Shown: piece by piece, positions 8,740 through 17,468 of the stretch | How positions within the stretch are numbered: position 1 is the stretch's first letter | Layout: each line of letters begins with the position of its first letter | Source of the DNA: Streptomyces sp. V1I1 | GTDB lineage: Bacteria; Actinomycetota; Actinomycetes; Streptomycetales; Streptomycetaceae | NCBI RefSeq assembly: GCF_030817355.1 | Contig: NZ_JAUSZH010000001.1 | Coordinates: forward strand, 1,178,001-1,242,000 | Reading direction: 5' to 3' | DNA length: 64,000 nt | Translations under genes and position numbers: made by a program | The notes under the pieces: model-generated | What the model saw: only the letters and a program-made list of their open reading frames with translations | Databases searched by the model: none | What the model was told of the DNA's origin: nothing

Positions 8740-10557
8740 TCAGTGGTGGCCGTGGCTGCGCGGGTACGCGTACCCCACCTGGATCTCGTCGATCTGCAGC
8801 TGCTTGTAGAACCGCGGCACCGTCTCCTTCGCCCAGGTGCTGTCGATCTCCAGCTTTATGTAGCGCGCACGGACGCCGAGGTCGAGGAAGCGGGTCCCGC
8901 GGGCGCTCTCCAGGACGCCTGCCTTCACCTGACGCCAGGTCGCGCCGTCGTTGCTCACCGAGACCGTGTAGTCCTTGATGCGGGCGGAGTCCTCGGCCCT
9001 GCCGAAGGTCTCCCGGTTGTAGGTGGGCGACCATTCGCGCTGGTTGAGGGCGAGGTACTGAGCCTTGCGCACCCTGCGGAGATCGAGGGTGAGCGAAGCG
9101 GGCAGGGCGCCTGCGTTGTCGTAGTACGTCGTGAAGTCGCCGTCGGTGAGGGCCGGGACGCCTGCACTGACCGAGCCCGTCGGGTAGACGCCCTGGCGAT
9201 GCCGGCCGGTGTCGACGGTGAAGACGGTGTCGTACGCGTCCCAGGCGCTGATGCCCTTGATGGTGAGGCTGCCGCCCTGCTGGTCGAAGGCCATGCGCTT
9301 GCCGGTGCGCAGGTCCGTGACGCGCTTGACGCGATAGCCGTTGTCACGGATCCTGACCTCGTCACCGCTCGTCGGCCGGGTGGTGACATGCACGTACTGC
9401 CGGGTGCGGTCGGTCTTGCTGATCGTGAGGTAGCCGAACGCGCCGCTGTTCCACGCTCCCGGCTGCATCCCGCCGTACATATAGCCGCCGCCCTCGACGC
9501 CGGAGAGGGATTTCCAGATCGGCGGGAGGTAGCCCTGCATGAAGTCGGTGAACTTCTGCTGCTGGGGCGGGAGTTTGCCGTTCACCATGGCGGTGAGGTT
9601 CATCAGAGACTTGATGGAGGTGCCTGCGTTGGCGACATAGCGGCCGACATTGAGTGAGGTGGTGACCGGCCGGTCCTGGCCGTCGTACCACCAGGAGCCG
9701 GTGTCCGGGACCTTGTAGCAGGACTCTGTCAGCCGCGGCATCGGGGTCCAGATCGCCGACGGCTGGTCGTAGGGCGGCGTCATCCCGGTCTTCTGCTCAT
9801 GGGACACCATGTCCATGATCGGGGTGTCCTCATTGTTGTTGCTGAGCGTCATGTCGGGGCGCTGCTCCCGGATCTGCTCGTAGAGCTTGTGCTCCTCCCA
9901 GTACGCGTTGTCGTTGTCGATCCAGAAGCCGGACAGCTTCGGGTAGTTGGTCATGACCTCGAAGAAGTTGTCGTAACTGAACTCGCCGAAGCCCGGGCGC
10001 TGAGTGAGGTCGACGTCCTTGCCCTTGTGGGCGGAGTAGGCCTGGGAGTCGAGCGTCTCGAAGCCCTGCTCCTTGTGCCACTGCGGGTCGTCGGTCATAT
10101 AGAGGATGACCTTGAGGCCTTTGGCATTGGCGGCCTTGATGAGCTCACCGAGGATGTCGCGCTGGGTGGAGCAGCTGCCGGGGATCTTGGACGGCCAGGG
10201 GCGGGCGTAGCCGAGGCGTGAGTGGAAGGTCGCGAGGACGATGTAGCTCGCCTTGAGCTTCTTGGCCTCGTCGACCCAGTAGTCGGCGCTCCAGCCGCCG
10301 TCGGTGACGGCCTTCTCCCACTCTCGGCAGTCCTTGTGGATGGGGCGGGTGAACATGCCCCAGTGCAGGAAGAGTCCGGCGGTGGCATTGCGCAGCATCG
10401 CTTCGCGCGGCGGGCTGGGGGCTGAGGTCGCGGCAGCATCGACGGCGGCCGGCTCCGGCCGGGGCTGGGGCTGCGCGGCGGACGGGGCCGACAGCAGCAG
10501 CCCGCACAGGAGCGAAAGGACCGCTGCAAAGACCGCCCAGACGGTGCGGCGTCTCAT
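8740..10557 (-). CDS. secreted GH29-like glycosidase (alpha-L-fucosidase fold) with F5/8 type C domain
   Basis: The 605-residue protein has a signal peptide (residues 1-28). Its TIM-barrel domain has GH29 hallmarks: GLFLHWGMF, EAKKLKASYIVL, ILYMTDD and GFWIDND at about 210-216, where the Asp214 region matches the family nucleophile. The C-terminal 150 residues form a discoidin/CBM32-like sandwich (LTDGDFTTYYDN, YNRETFGRAEDSARIKDYTVSVS). GH29 enzymes release alpha-L-fucose. The start overlaps the GH28 stop upstream by 4 bp (ATGA), so it is the last gene of the polysaccharide operon. Substrate specificity is inferred only from family and context. Confidence 0.8.
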   Translation of the reverse strand: MRRRTVWAVFAAVLSLLCGLLLSAPSAAQPQPRPEPAAVDAAATSAPSPPREAMLRNATAGLFLHWGMFTRPIHKDCREWEKAVTDGGWSADYWVDEAKKLKASYIVLATFHSRLGYARPWPSKIPGSCSTQRDILGELIKAANAKGLKVILYMTDDPQWHKEQGFETLDSQAYSAHKGKDVDLTQRPGFGEFSYDNFFEVMTNYPKLSGFWIDNDNAYWEEHKLYEQIREQRPDMTLSNNNEDTPIMDMVSHEQKTGMTPPYDQPSAIWTPMPRLTESCYKVPDTGSWWYDGQDRPVTTSLNVGRYVANAGTSIKSLMNLTAMVNGKLPPQQQKFTDFMQGYLPPIWKSLSGVEGGGYMYGGMQPGAWNSGAFGYLTISKTDRTRQYVHVTTRPTSGDEVRIRDNGYRVKRVTDLRTGKRMAFDQQGGSLTIKGISAWDAYDTVFTVDTGRHRQGVYPTGSVSAGVPALTDGDFTTYYDNAGALPASLTLDLRRVRKAQYLALNQREWSPTYNRETFGRAEDSARIKDYTVSVSNDGATWRQVKAGVLESARGTRFLDLGVRARYIKLEIDSTWAKETVPRFYKQLQIDEIQVGYAYPRSHGHH

Positions 10558-12005
10558 GGGTACGTCACCTCGGTTCCGTTGACGAAGACCTTGCGGATGG
10601 TCAAGTCCCGTGCGGGACCGATGATGTTGGGGCTCGCCATGCTGGTGAATTCGCAGCGCTCGATATGGACGCCGACGAAGGGATCGGACTCCAGGCCCTC
10701 GAGGTTGATGGCGCGGCGAGCCCCGTCGTGGGCCATGTCCTCGACCTTGATGTTGCGGATGACCGCCGGCCGGCTGCCTTCCTGGTTGCTGTAGCGCGTG
10801 GTGAGGTAGATGCAGTCCCGGTCGATGGCGCGGCCGGTGAATCTCCGTACGTACACGCCGTCGATATAGCCGCCGCGTTTCTTGTTGGTCTTGATGAAGA
10901 CCGGGTGGCGGGGGTTGAACCGGCCGGGGAAGTCGAGCGGGTTGATCCGGCAGTCCTCGGCGAAGACGTTGCGTACGCCGCCCGACATCTCGCTGCCGAC
11001 CGCGATGCCGCCCCAGCGGCCCGAGAAGACACAGTCGCGTACGACGATGTTCTCGCTGGGCACGCCGACCCGTAGTCCGTCCTCGTCACGGCCGGACTTG
11101 ACGGCGATGGAGTCGTCCTCGGTGTGGAAGCGGCAGCCGGTGATCAGGACGTCCGAGCAGCATTCGGGGTCGACGCCGTCGCTGTTGTTGATCCGGCCGA
11201 TGACGTCGACGTCCTTGAGCGTCACATTGCGGCACAGGACCGGGTGGATGGTCCACATGGGCGGTTCGAGGACGGTGATGTCGCGCAGCAGGATGTTGCG
11301 GCACTTGTAGAACTGGATCATGTTGGGCCGCAGATGGTGCCCCGCACCGAAGACGCGTTCCTTGACGGGGACGCCCTCGGTGCCCATCCGGCGCAGCTCC
11401 GCCTGGTCGACCAGGGCGTGGCCGCCGGGGTCGCGCCAGCTCTTCCAGGGCCCGGCCATGCCCTGGCCGTCGAGGGTGCCCTTGCCGGTGACGGCGAGGT
11501 TCTTCTGCCCGTAGGCGTAGATGAAGGACGAGTAGTTGTAGCACTCGGTGCCTTCCCAGCGGGTGAGAACGACCGGCAGATAGTCCGCCGGATCCATGGA
11601 GAACAGGACCGTGGCCCCCTCCTCGACATGCAGGTCCACATTGCTGCGCAGCTGGATCGCGCCGGTGAGGAAGCGGCCGGGCGGCACGATCACATGGCCG
11701 CCGCCCGATCGGTTGCAGGCCTTGATCGCGGCGCCGAAGGCCTCGGTGTTCTTGATGACGCCGTCGCCGACCGCGCCGTAGTCGGTGATGTCGAAGCGCC
11801 GCTTGGGGAAGGCCGGCGGGCGGATCCGGGCAAGGATCTGCGGGACCTTTTCCCACGGGTCGCGGGCGAGACGGGAGACGGTGGCCTCGGCCGCCGCGAC
11901 CGTGTCGGCCGAGATCGCCGACGGGAGGAGCGCGGCCGCGGCCACAGTGCCCGCGTAGGTGAGAAAGGAGCGTCTGTTGGTGGGGAACGGCTGCACGGAT
12001 GTCAC
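10554..12005 (-). CDS. Tat-exported glycoside hydrolase family 28 (polygalacturonase-like)
   Basis: The 483-residue protein starts at GTG and has a twin-arginine signal (NRRSFLTYAG). The right-handed beta-helix begins at FDITDYGAVGDG. GH28 catalytic motifs are present: NSDGVDPE (Asp276) and HTEDDSIAVKSG (Asp297/Asp298). GH28 enzymes hydrolyse galacturonan or rhamnogalacturonan backbones. It is paralogous to the GH28 gene two positions upstream and shares IYAYGQ, WEGTECYNYS and GGVRNVFAE, so the pair is probably an old duplication with diverged N-termini. It lies 3 bp downstream of the unassigned 605-aa protein and overlaps the GH29-like gene. Confidence 0.9.
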   Translation of the reverse strand: MTSVQPFPTNRRSFLTYAGTVAAAALLPSAISADTVAAAEATVSRLARDPWEKVPQILARIRPPAFPKRRFDITDYGAVGDGVIKNTEAFGAAIKACNRSGGGHVIVPPGRFLTGAIQLRSNVDLHVEEGATVLFSMDPADYLPVVLTRWEGTECYNYSSFIYAYGQKNLAVTGKGTLDGQGMAGPWKSWRDPGGHALVDQAELRRMGTEGVPVKERVFGAGHHLRPNMIQFYKCRNILLRDITVLEPPMWTIHPVLCRNVTLKDVDVIGRINNSDGVDPECCSDVLITGCRFHTEDDSIAVKSGRDEDGLRVGVPSENIVVRDCVFSGRWGGIAVGSEMSGGVRNVFAEDCRINPLDFPGRFNPRHPVFIKTNKKRGGYIDGVYVRRFTGRAIDRDCIYLTTRYSNQEGSRPAVIRNIKVEDMAHDGARRAINLEGLESDPFVGVHIERCEFTSMASPNIIGPARDLTIRKVFVNGTEVTYP

Positions 12006-12008
12006 CTC

Positions 12009-13826
12009 TCAGGCATTCGGGCGGGGTACGGCGATCAGGTCGTAGCGGTCCCAGCCCTGCGAAATGCGGGTGTAGTACTTGTCCGCCTCGGCCGCGTCGC
12101 GGATCCAGTCCCATTCGCCGGTCTCCGCCTTGTCCGGGTAGGCACGCATCTCGTCCGCGATCTTCTTGGACTCGTCGAGTCCGCTCCAGATCAGCCGTTT
12201 CATCGGCTCGGTCTGCTGCTCGGGTCCCTGGACGTAGACGCGGTAGCCGAAGTAGGCGGAGGTGATGGCGAGATGGAGGCGGGCGGTGAGCAGGGTCCGC
12301 TCGAAGTAGGCGTTCAGCTGCCGGTAGTGGACGGCGGACAGCTGGGGCTCGGCCCGCTGGATGTCGCGCAGCGCGGCGCGCGCCAGCCGCACTCCGTACG
12401 CCTTCTCCTTCAGCACATACCGGAGGTACTCCTGGTTCATCGTGTTCTTGTCGGTGAGCCAGCCGTTCTGAAGGACGTACGGGTTCTCCCGCTTCATCGT
12501 CGCCGACGTCTTGCAGTAGGCCGGCGCGAGATGCTCGATGACCCCGGTCCAGAAGTGGAACTTCTTGTTCACCGTGTGGCGTACATACGTCACGGGCGGG
12601 TCGATCCACTTGCCGGAGATGCTCCGGTCATAGCTGGAGCAGTACGGGTCGTAGTCCAGGCGCGAGTGGTTGGCGTTGTTGGTGCCGAGCGTGTACAGCG
12701 TCGAGGTGACGATGTCGTACGACTTCGAGAGCGCGGAGGCGACCTTGGGCGCCGCTCTCTTGCCGTAGGTGCGAGCGGCGAATTCGCGGTACATGTCCTC
12801 GGGGCGCGCCCGGCGGTCCTTGTCGGCCCGCGCCAGCGCGTAGAGGTTGATCTCGGTGGGGGTGCCGACGATCCTCGACTCCTTGTAGCGGTCGGTGCGC
12901 GCCACATAGCCGATGACGTTCGGCTGTTTCTGGAAGTACCGCATCCGGTCGACGTGTTCCTCGGTGAACGCGTTCGCGATCTTGCCCTGGCCGTTGTACT
13001 CACCGGTGGTGTCGTACTCGACGAGCACCGGGCGCTTGATGCGGGTGACGGTGGTGTCGACGGGGTGGGTGAGGAAGAAGTCGTGCGGCTGGGCCTTGAT
13101 CATGACCCGGGCGGCCTTGTTGGTGACCAGGTCGATGGCCTTGATGGTGCGTTCCATCTCCTGCGGGAAATAGCCGAAGGTCCGCAGATAGAGGCCCAGG
13201 CCGCGCTCCTCGTTCACCACGTCGGCGACCTGGTCGACGAGGTAGGCGAGTTTGGCCTCCTCGGTCCTGAGCCTGGTGGAGTGCTGCCGCTCGACGCGCG
13301 CCCCGGTCTCGATGAAGGTCAGGACGACGGCATCGACGTCCGGGACCATGTCGAGCATCTGCCGGTAGTCGTCTTTGAACCACTCCCAGAAGGCGGGGTT
13401 GTCCAGATCGATGGTGCCGTCGGGGCCGGTGCGGAACTCGGCCGGATAGTAGTCCAGTTTGTAGAGCGCGTGGTCCCAGATGGCCACTTCGCCGATGCCC
13501 GCCCGGTGTGCGGCGGCGGTGATGCGGTTGGCCTGGACGCGCTTCTTCTCCTCCCGCACCTCGCGCAGGTCGTGCACGATCTCATGGCTGATCTGGAGGT
13601 GGCTGATGTCGTACTTCGGGGCGGCGGCGATGACTTCGTCTGCGCCCTTGTCGCTGTCGGAGAGGATCGTCCAGCCGCGGACCGGGGAGACGCTGTGATC
13701 CTGCGGATCGGGACGGCCCTTGGCGCCCACGGGCTGGACGGCGCCGGCCAGGGCGAGGCAGAGGACGGCGAGCAGGGTCACCAAGCGCCGAACCGTTGCC
13801 CGGCCTGTCGGAGCAGTCATGATCAT
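12009..13826 (-). CDS. secreted protein of unassigned family in a pectin-type operon (possible novel glycosidase)
   Basis: The 605-residue protein has a signal peptide (RRLVTLLAVLCLALAGAVQPVGA). The first 330 residues look like an (alpha/beta) barrel with regular strands (HLQISHEIV, AVVLTFIETGA, LGLYLRTFGYFP, VMIKAQP, PVLVEYDTTGEYNG). The remainder is helical with many aromatic residues. The arrangement recalls GH67 alpha-glucuronidase-like proteins, but I see no diagnostic motif, so the family is not assigned. Glu residues in TFIETGA and EYDTTGEY are candidate catalytic acids. It overlaps the upstream GH28 stop by 4 bp and ends 3 bp before the next GH28 gene, so it is co-translated with pectin-type hydrolases. 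Confidence 0.75.
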   Translation of the reverse strand: MIMTAPTGRATVRRLVTLLAVLCLALAGAVQPVGAKGRPDPQDHSVSPVRGWTILSDSDKGADEVIAAAPKYDISHLQISHEIVHDLREVREEKKRVQANRITAAAHRAGIGEVAIWDHALYKLDYYPAEFRTGPDGTIDLDNPAFWEWFKDDYRQMLDMVPDVDAVVLTFIETGARVERQHSTRLRTEEAKLAYLVDQVADVVNEERGLGLYLRTFGYFPQEMERTIKAIDLVTNKAARVMIKAQPHDFFLTHPVDTTVTRIKRPVLVEYDTTGEYNGQGKIANAFTEEHVDRMRYFQKQPNVIGYVARTDRYKESRIVGTPTEINLYALARADKDRRARPEDMYREFAARTYGKRAAPKVASALSKSYDIVTSTLYTLGTNNANHSRLDYDPYCSSYDRSISGKWIDPPVTYVRHTVNKKFHFWTGVIEHLAPAYCKTSATMKRENPYVLQNGWLTDKNTMNQEYLRYVLKEKAYGVRLARAALRDIQRAEPQLSAVHYRQLNAYFERTLLTARLHLAITSAYFGYRVYVQGPEQQTEPMKRLIWSGLDESKKIADEMRAYPDKAETGEWDWIRDAAEADKYYTRISQGWDRYDLIAVPRPNA

Positions 13827-15313
13827 GACATCTCAACCCCGTTCACGGAGACCTTGTGGAAGGTCAGGTCGTCGGTGAAGGCGATGGCGTCGGGGCCGCG
13901 GACCCCGGTGAAGGTGCAGTGGGAGAGATGGACGCCGCGCAGCCGGTCCGTCTCCAGGCCCACCAGATTGAGGACCGCGCGTGCGCCGTCGATCTCCATC
14001 TCGGAGAGATGGATGTTCCGTACGGAGACGGGCAGCGTGCCGCCCTCGCCGTTGTTGTAGTTCATATTGACGAAGGCGACTTCCCGCTCCACCGCGCGTC
14101 CGGTGAACTTACGCACGTAGACGCCGTCGACAAAGCTGCCGCGCTTCTTGCTCGCCTTGACGTAGAGCGGGTACTTCACCGGGTAATGGCCCGGGAAATC
14201 AAGGGGGTTGACCCAGCAGCGCTCGGCGAAGACGTTCCGTACGCCGCCGGACATCTCGCTGCCGACCGTGATGCCGCCCCATCGGCCGGAGAAGGCGCAG
14301 TCTTGGACGACGATGTTCTCGCTCGGCACACCGACCCGGTGGCCGTCCTCGTCCCGCCCGGACTTCACCGCGACGCAGTCGTCATTGGTGTTGAAACGGC
14401 AGCCGGTGATGTGGACGTAGCTGGACGCCTCCGGGTCGCAGCCGTCGGTGTTGTAGAGGATGCTCTCAACGGTGATGTCACGCACCGTCACATTGGTGGA
14501 GAGGACCGGATGCACGGTCCACATCGGCGGATCGACGATCGTCAGATCGCTGACGAGCACATTGCGGCAGCGGTTGAACTGCACCATTTTCGGCCGTAGA
14601 TAGTGGCCCGCGCCGAAGACCCGGTCCTTGACCGGTACGCCGGTGGAGCCCATCTGGCGCAGCAGCTTCTGATCTGGGCCCTGCAGGCCACTGGTGCGGT
14701 ACCAGCTCTCCCACGGTCCGAGGCGGGCCTGGCCGTCGAGAGTGCCGCGGCCGGTGACGCCGACGTCGTGCTGTCCGTAGGCGTAGATGAAGGGCGAGTA
14801 GTTGTAGCACTCGGTGCCCTCCCAGCGGGTGAGCACGGCGGGCAGGAAGTCGGCCGGGTCGGGGCTGAAGGCGAGGGTGGCGCCCTCGCCTACATGCAGG
14901 TCGACATTGCTGCGCAGATGGATCGCGCCGGTGAGAAAGGTGCCCGGCGGGACCACGACATGGCCGCCGCCCGCCTGGTGACAGGCGGCGATGGCGGCGC
15001 GTATGGCTGCGGTGTTCTTCGTCAGCCCGTCGCCCACCGCGCCGAAGTCGGTGACGTCGAAACAGCGTCGGCGGAACTTCGGCGGGCGAATACGGGCGAG
15101 GATGCGCGGGACCTGTCTCCAGCCGTCGGCGGCGGCTTGTGCCGCCCCGGCGGAACCGGCGGCGGCGGTGGGCAGCAGCGTGCCCGCTGCCAGCACTCCG
15201 CCGGCCTTGAGGGCCGAGCGGCGCGTGTGGTGCGAATCGTGCGAGTCGTGCGCGTGTTGCGAGTCGTGCGCGTGTTGCGAGTGGCGCGAGTGGTCTGCAT
15301 TGTGCGGATGCAT
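13823..15313 (-). CDS. Tat-exported glycoside hydrolase family 28 with His-rich N-terminus
   Basis: The 496-residue GH28 paralogue has NTDGCDPE and NTNDDCVAVKSG as its catalytic motifs and a TRRSALKAGG twin-arginine signal. Before the Tat motif there is an unusual 30-residue His/Asp/Ser-rich extension (repeats of HDSQHA) encoded by an 18-bp tandem repeat. It would be cleaved on export or act as a metal-binding pre-region. It has the family's canonical DDC-type residues, where its paralogue has DDS. The start ATG follows GGAGAGGTGATG. It is 48 bp downstream of the second permease gene. Confidence 0.9.
   Translation of the reverse strand: MHPHNADHSRHSQHAHDSQHAHDSHDSHHTRRSALKAGGVLAAGTLLPTAAAGSAGAAQAAADGWRQVPRILARIRPPKFRRRCFDVTDFGAVGDGLTKNTAAIRAAIAACHQAGGGHVVVPPGTFLTGAIHLRSNVDLHVGEGATLAFSPDPADFLPAVLTRWEGTECYNYSPFIYAYGQHDVGVTGRGTLDGQARLGPWESWYRTSGLQGPDQKLLRQMGSTGVPVKDRVFGAGHYLRPKMVQFNRCRNVLVSDLTIVDPPMWTVHPVLSTNVTVRDITVESILYNTDGCDPEASSYVHITGCRFNTNDDCVAVKSGRDEDGHRVGVPSENIVVQDCAFSGRWGGITVGSEMSGGVRNVFAERCWVNPLDFPGHYPVKYPLYVKASKKRGSFVDGVYVRKFTGRAVEREVAFVNMNYNNGEGGTLPVSVRNIHLSEMEIDGARAVLNLVGLETDRLRGVHLSHCTFTGVRGPDAIAFTDDLTFHKVSVNGVEMS
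15241..15290. repeat. 18-bp tandem repeat encoding the His-rich leader
   Basis: Two exact copies and one partial copy of GCGAGTCGTGCGCGTGTT lie in the 5' end of the GH28 gene. On the coding strand they give AHDSQH-type repeats. Confidence 0.8.
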
Positions 15314-15361
15314 GGCACATCACCTCTCCATAGGGGGGTGGGGAAAGGGGCGCGGGCGAGG

Positions 15362-16255
15362 TCAGCGGGCGGTCCGGTCCTCCTTCACGCGGGTCACCAA
15401 CTGCGTCGGGTTCACAAAACGCAGCGCGATCACCAGCAGAACCAGCATCGACAGCGTGTACATCACGGCCATCGCGTCGATCGACTGCTGTGTGCGGATT
15501 CCGGCGGAGAACACCGCGTAGTACAGCGCCACGATGAGGGTCTGGCTGTCGGGGCCCGCGGTGAGCAAGGTCAGCTCGAACATGCCGACCGTCCTGACCA
15601 GGACGAGGACGGAGGCTGCGAGGATTCCCGGCACCAGCAGCGGGGCCAGGATGCGCAGCAGGACCGCGCTGGTCCCGGCCCCGCACATCCGGGCCGCCGC
15701 CTCGATCCGCGGGTCGATCTGCTCGATGAACGGCGTCATCGTGAGCACCACGAAGGGCACCGAAGGCACCAGATTGGCGAGCACCACGCCGGTCAGCGTG
15801 CCCGCCAGCTGGAACTTGTAGAGGACGGTCGCGAGCGGAATGCCGTACGTGATCGGCGGGACCAGGATCGGCAGCAGGAACAGCAGCAGCACCAGCCGCT
15901 TGCCGGGAAAGTCGCGCCGGGCGAGTGCGTACGCGGCGGGCACGCCGACGACCACCGAGACGGCGACGACGAGTACGGAAGCGAGGGCCGTGGTCCAGAA
16001 GACCTGGCCGAGGGAGAACTCCCGCCAGGCCGATCCGTACCACTTCGTCGTCCAGCCGTCCGGCAGCCAGCTGGTGAACCAGCGGGTGCCGAAGGAGTCG
16101 ACCAGCGGTACGCCGATGACCCCGGCGAGGTTGATGAAGAAGAAGCCGAAGACGAGGGCTGTCACCCAGGTGACGGGCCGTCCGAAACGGTGCTTCGTGC
16201 GCTCGGGGTCTTCAGGTGCGGTGCGTTGGTCGCGGGTGTCCAGGACGTCGGCCAT
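15362..16255 (-). CDS. ABC transporter permease (PotC/ThiP type)
   Basis: The 297-residue integral membrane protein has about six hydrophobic segments and a typical EAA loop (EAAARMCGAGTSAVLLRILAPLLVPG) that contacts the ATPase. It starts with TGATG overlap to the upstream permease, so the two are co-translated. Its sequence style is that of spermidine/iron/2-aminoethylphosphonate-type importers, not of the MalG-type sugar permeases. Confidence 0.9.
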   Translation of the reverse strand: MADVLDTRDQRTAPEDPERTKHRFGRPVTWVTALVFGFFFINLAGVIGVPLVDSFGTRWFTSWLPDGWTTKWYGSAWREFSLGQVFWTTALASVLVVAVSVVVGVPAAYALARRDFPGKRLVLLLFLLPILVPPITYGIPLATVLYKFQLAGTLTGVVLANLVPSVPFVVLTMTPFIEQIDPRIEAAARMCGAGTSAVLLRILAPLLVPGILAASVLVLVRTVGMFELTLLTAGPDSQTLIVALYYAVFSAGIRTQQSIDAMAVMYTLSMLVLLVIALRFVNPTQLVTRVKEDRTAR

Positions 16256-17175
16256 CAGCCCTTGCCTCCCGTGGAGCCGCGGTAGAGCATCGAGCGCCAG
16301 GCCAGCACCAGGATCACGACCGCCATCATCACCGCGGCCATCACCATCGCGATCGCGGAGCCGAGGGAGTAGTCGAACTTCTGGAAGGCCGCCTGGTAGG
16401 CCTCGATCGAGATCACGTGCGTACTCCCCCGCGGGTCGCCGACGAGCTGCGCCGACGGGAAGACCGCGAAGGCGAGGACGAACGAGAGGCAGAAGGTGAT
16501 CGCAAGCCCCGGGGCGAGCAGCGGCAGCATCACATGGCGAAAACGCTGCCGCCGGTTCGCCCCGAGCGTCGCCGCCGCGTGCTCGAGGCTTGGGTCGATG
16601 CCGGTGAGATAGGAGAGCGTGAGCAGATACGAGAAGGGGAAGCCGGTGATCACCAGCGAGGCGAACACGCCCCAGTAGTTGTGCACAAGGTTCAGCGGCT
16701 GGTCGATGAGGCCGATCCCCAACAGAGCTTTGTTGAGCCAGCCGTTGGGGCCGAGGTAACCGAGCAGGCCCTGTGCGGTGAGGACCGTGCCGAGGGTGAT
16801 CGGCATGACAAGCAGGGTGGTGATCAGCCGTCGGCCGCGGAAGGGGCCGCGGGTGCGGAAGGCGACGGGGACGGCGGCGAGGCAGTTCACCAGGGCGACG
16901 GGCACGGCGAGTTCGAGGGTGATCCAGATCGTCTCGCGCAGATACGGGTCGGAGAAGAACTCCCGGTAGTTGGCGAGCGCGCCATCGCCCTCCTGGGGCT
17001 GGAAGGAGAGCTGGAGCCCGTAGAGAAAGGGGTAGCAGAAGAGCAGTACGAGAAAGAGCGCACCGGGAGTGAGGAGGAGCAGCGTCCGGTCAACTCCACG
17101 TTCGGCAAGGCGGTGCCGCAGCGCGGGCCGGGCGCCTCGACCGACGGGCGGCGCAGGTGCGCGGGTGGTGGTCAT
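16255..17175 (-). CDS. ABC transporter permease (PotB type)
   Basis: The 306-residue protein has six predicted membrane segments and an EAA-like loop (HAAATLGANRRQRFRHVMLPLLAPG). The start was set at MTTTRAPAPP because this ATG overlaps the stop of the small upstream ORF (ATGA) and the first membrane helix begins 30 residues later. It pairs with the downstream permease to form a heterodimeric import channel. Confidence 0.9.
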   Translation of the reverse strand: MTTTRAPAPPVGRGARPALRHRLAERGVDRTLLLLTPGALFLVLLFCYPFLYGLQLSFQPQEGDGALANYREFFSDPYLRETIWITLELAVPVALVNCLAAVPVAFRTRGPFRGRRLITTLLVMPITLGTVLTAQGLLGYLGPNGWLNKALLGIGLIDQPLNLVHNYWGVFASLVITGFPFSYLLTLSYLTGIDPSLEHAAATLGANRRQRFRHVMLPLLAPGLAITFCLSFVLAFAVFPSAQLVGDPRGSTHVISIEAYQAAFQKFDYSLGSAIAMVMAAVMMAVVILVLAWRSMLYRGSTGGKG

Positions 17176-17468
17176 GGGGTCCCCCTTGCGGGGCCGCCCA
17201 CCGCGACGGCGCTGGGCCGCAGGGCCGACTGAGCCGACGTCACGATGCCTCGTCGAGGCCGAACATGCCGACGGGCAGCGGCGGGCGTCGACCGGGCTGC
17301 GCCCGATGCGGCTGGGCCCGATGCGGCTGGGCCCGGCCCGCACGGACCGGCACTCGGTACTCGTCGGTGGGTCGACGCCAGTCGCCACCGGGCGTTGAAG
17401 CGTCCGGTGGCGAGACGGATACCTCGCCCCCACCAGCGGACCGGGTCCCGCAGAACCCGCGCGGTCAC
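17172..17468 (-). CDS. small Arg/Ala/Pro-rich ORF coupled on both sides, possibly a gene remnant
   Basis: The 98-codon frame overlaps the ATPase stop by 4 bp at its GTG start (GTGA) and the permease start by 4 bp at its stop (ATGA), exactly as a true operon gene would. The first 28 residues (VLRDPVRWWGRGIRLATGRF) look like real protein. The rest is low-complexity and partly encoded by a 15-bp tandem repeat. No family is recognised. It may be a short regulatory or spacer peptide, or what is left of a larger gene after deletion. Confidence 0.4.
   Translation of the reverse strand: MTARVLRDPVRWWGRGIRLATGRFNARWRLASTHRRVPSAGPCGPGPAASGPAASGAARSTPAAARRHVRPRRGIVTSAQSALRPSAVAVGGPARGTP
17301..17335. 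repeat. 15-bp tandem repeat in the ABC operon
   Basis: GCCCGATGCGGCTGG occurs twice in direct succession, followed by a partial GCCCG. It lies inside the 98-codon ORF between the ATPase and permease genes. Confidence 0.75.

Noticed and set aside
11124..14060. 978-codon plus-strand open frame
   Set aside because: It lies opposite three strongly supported secreted-enzyme genes and shows no domain; it reflects high-GC codon bias.
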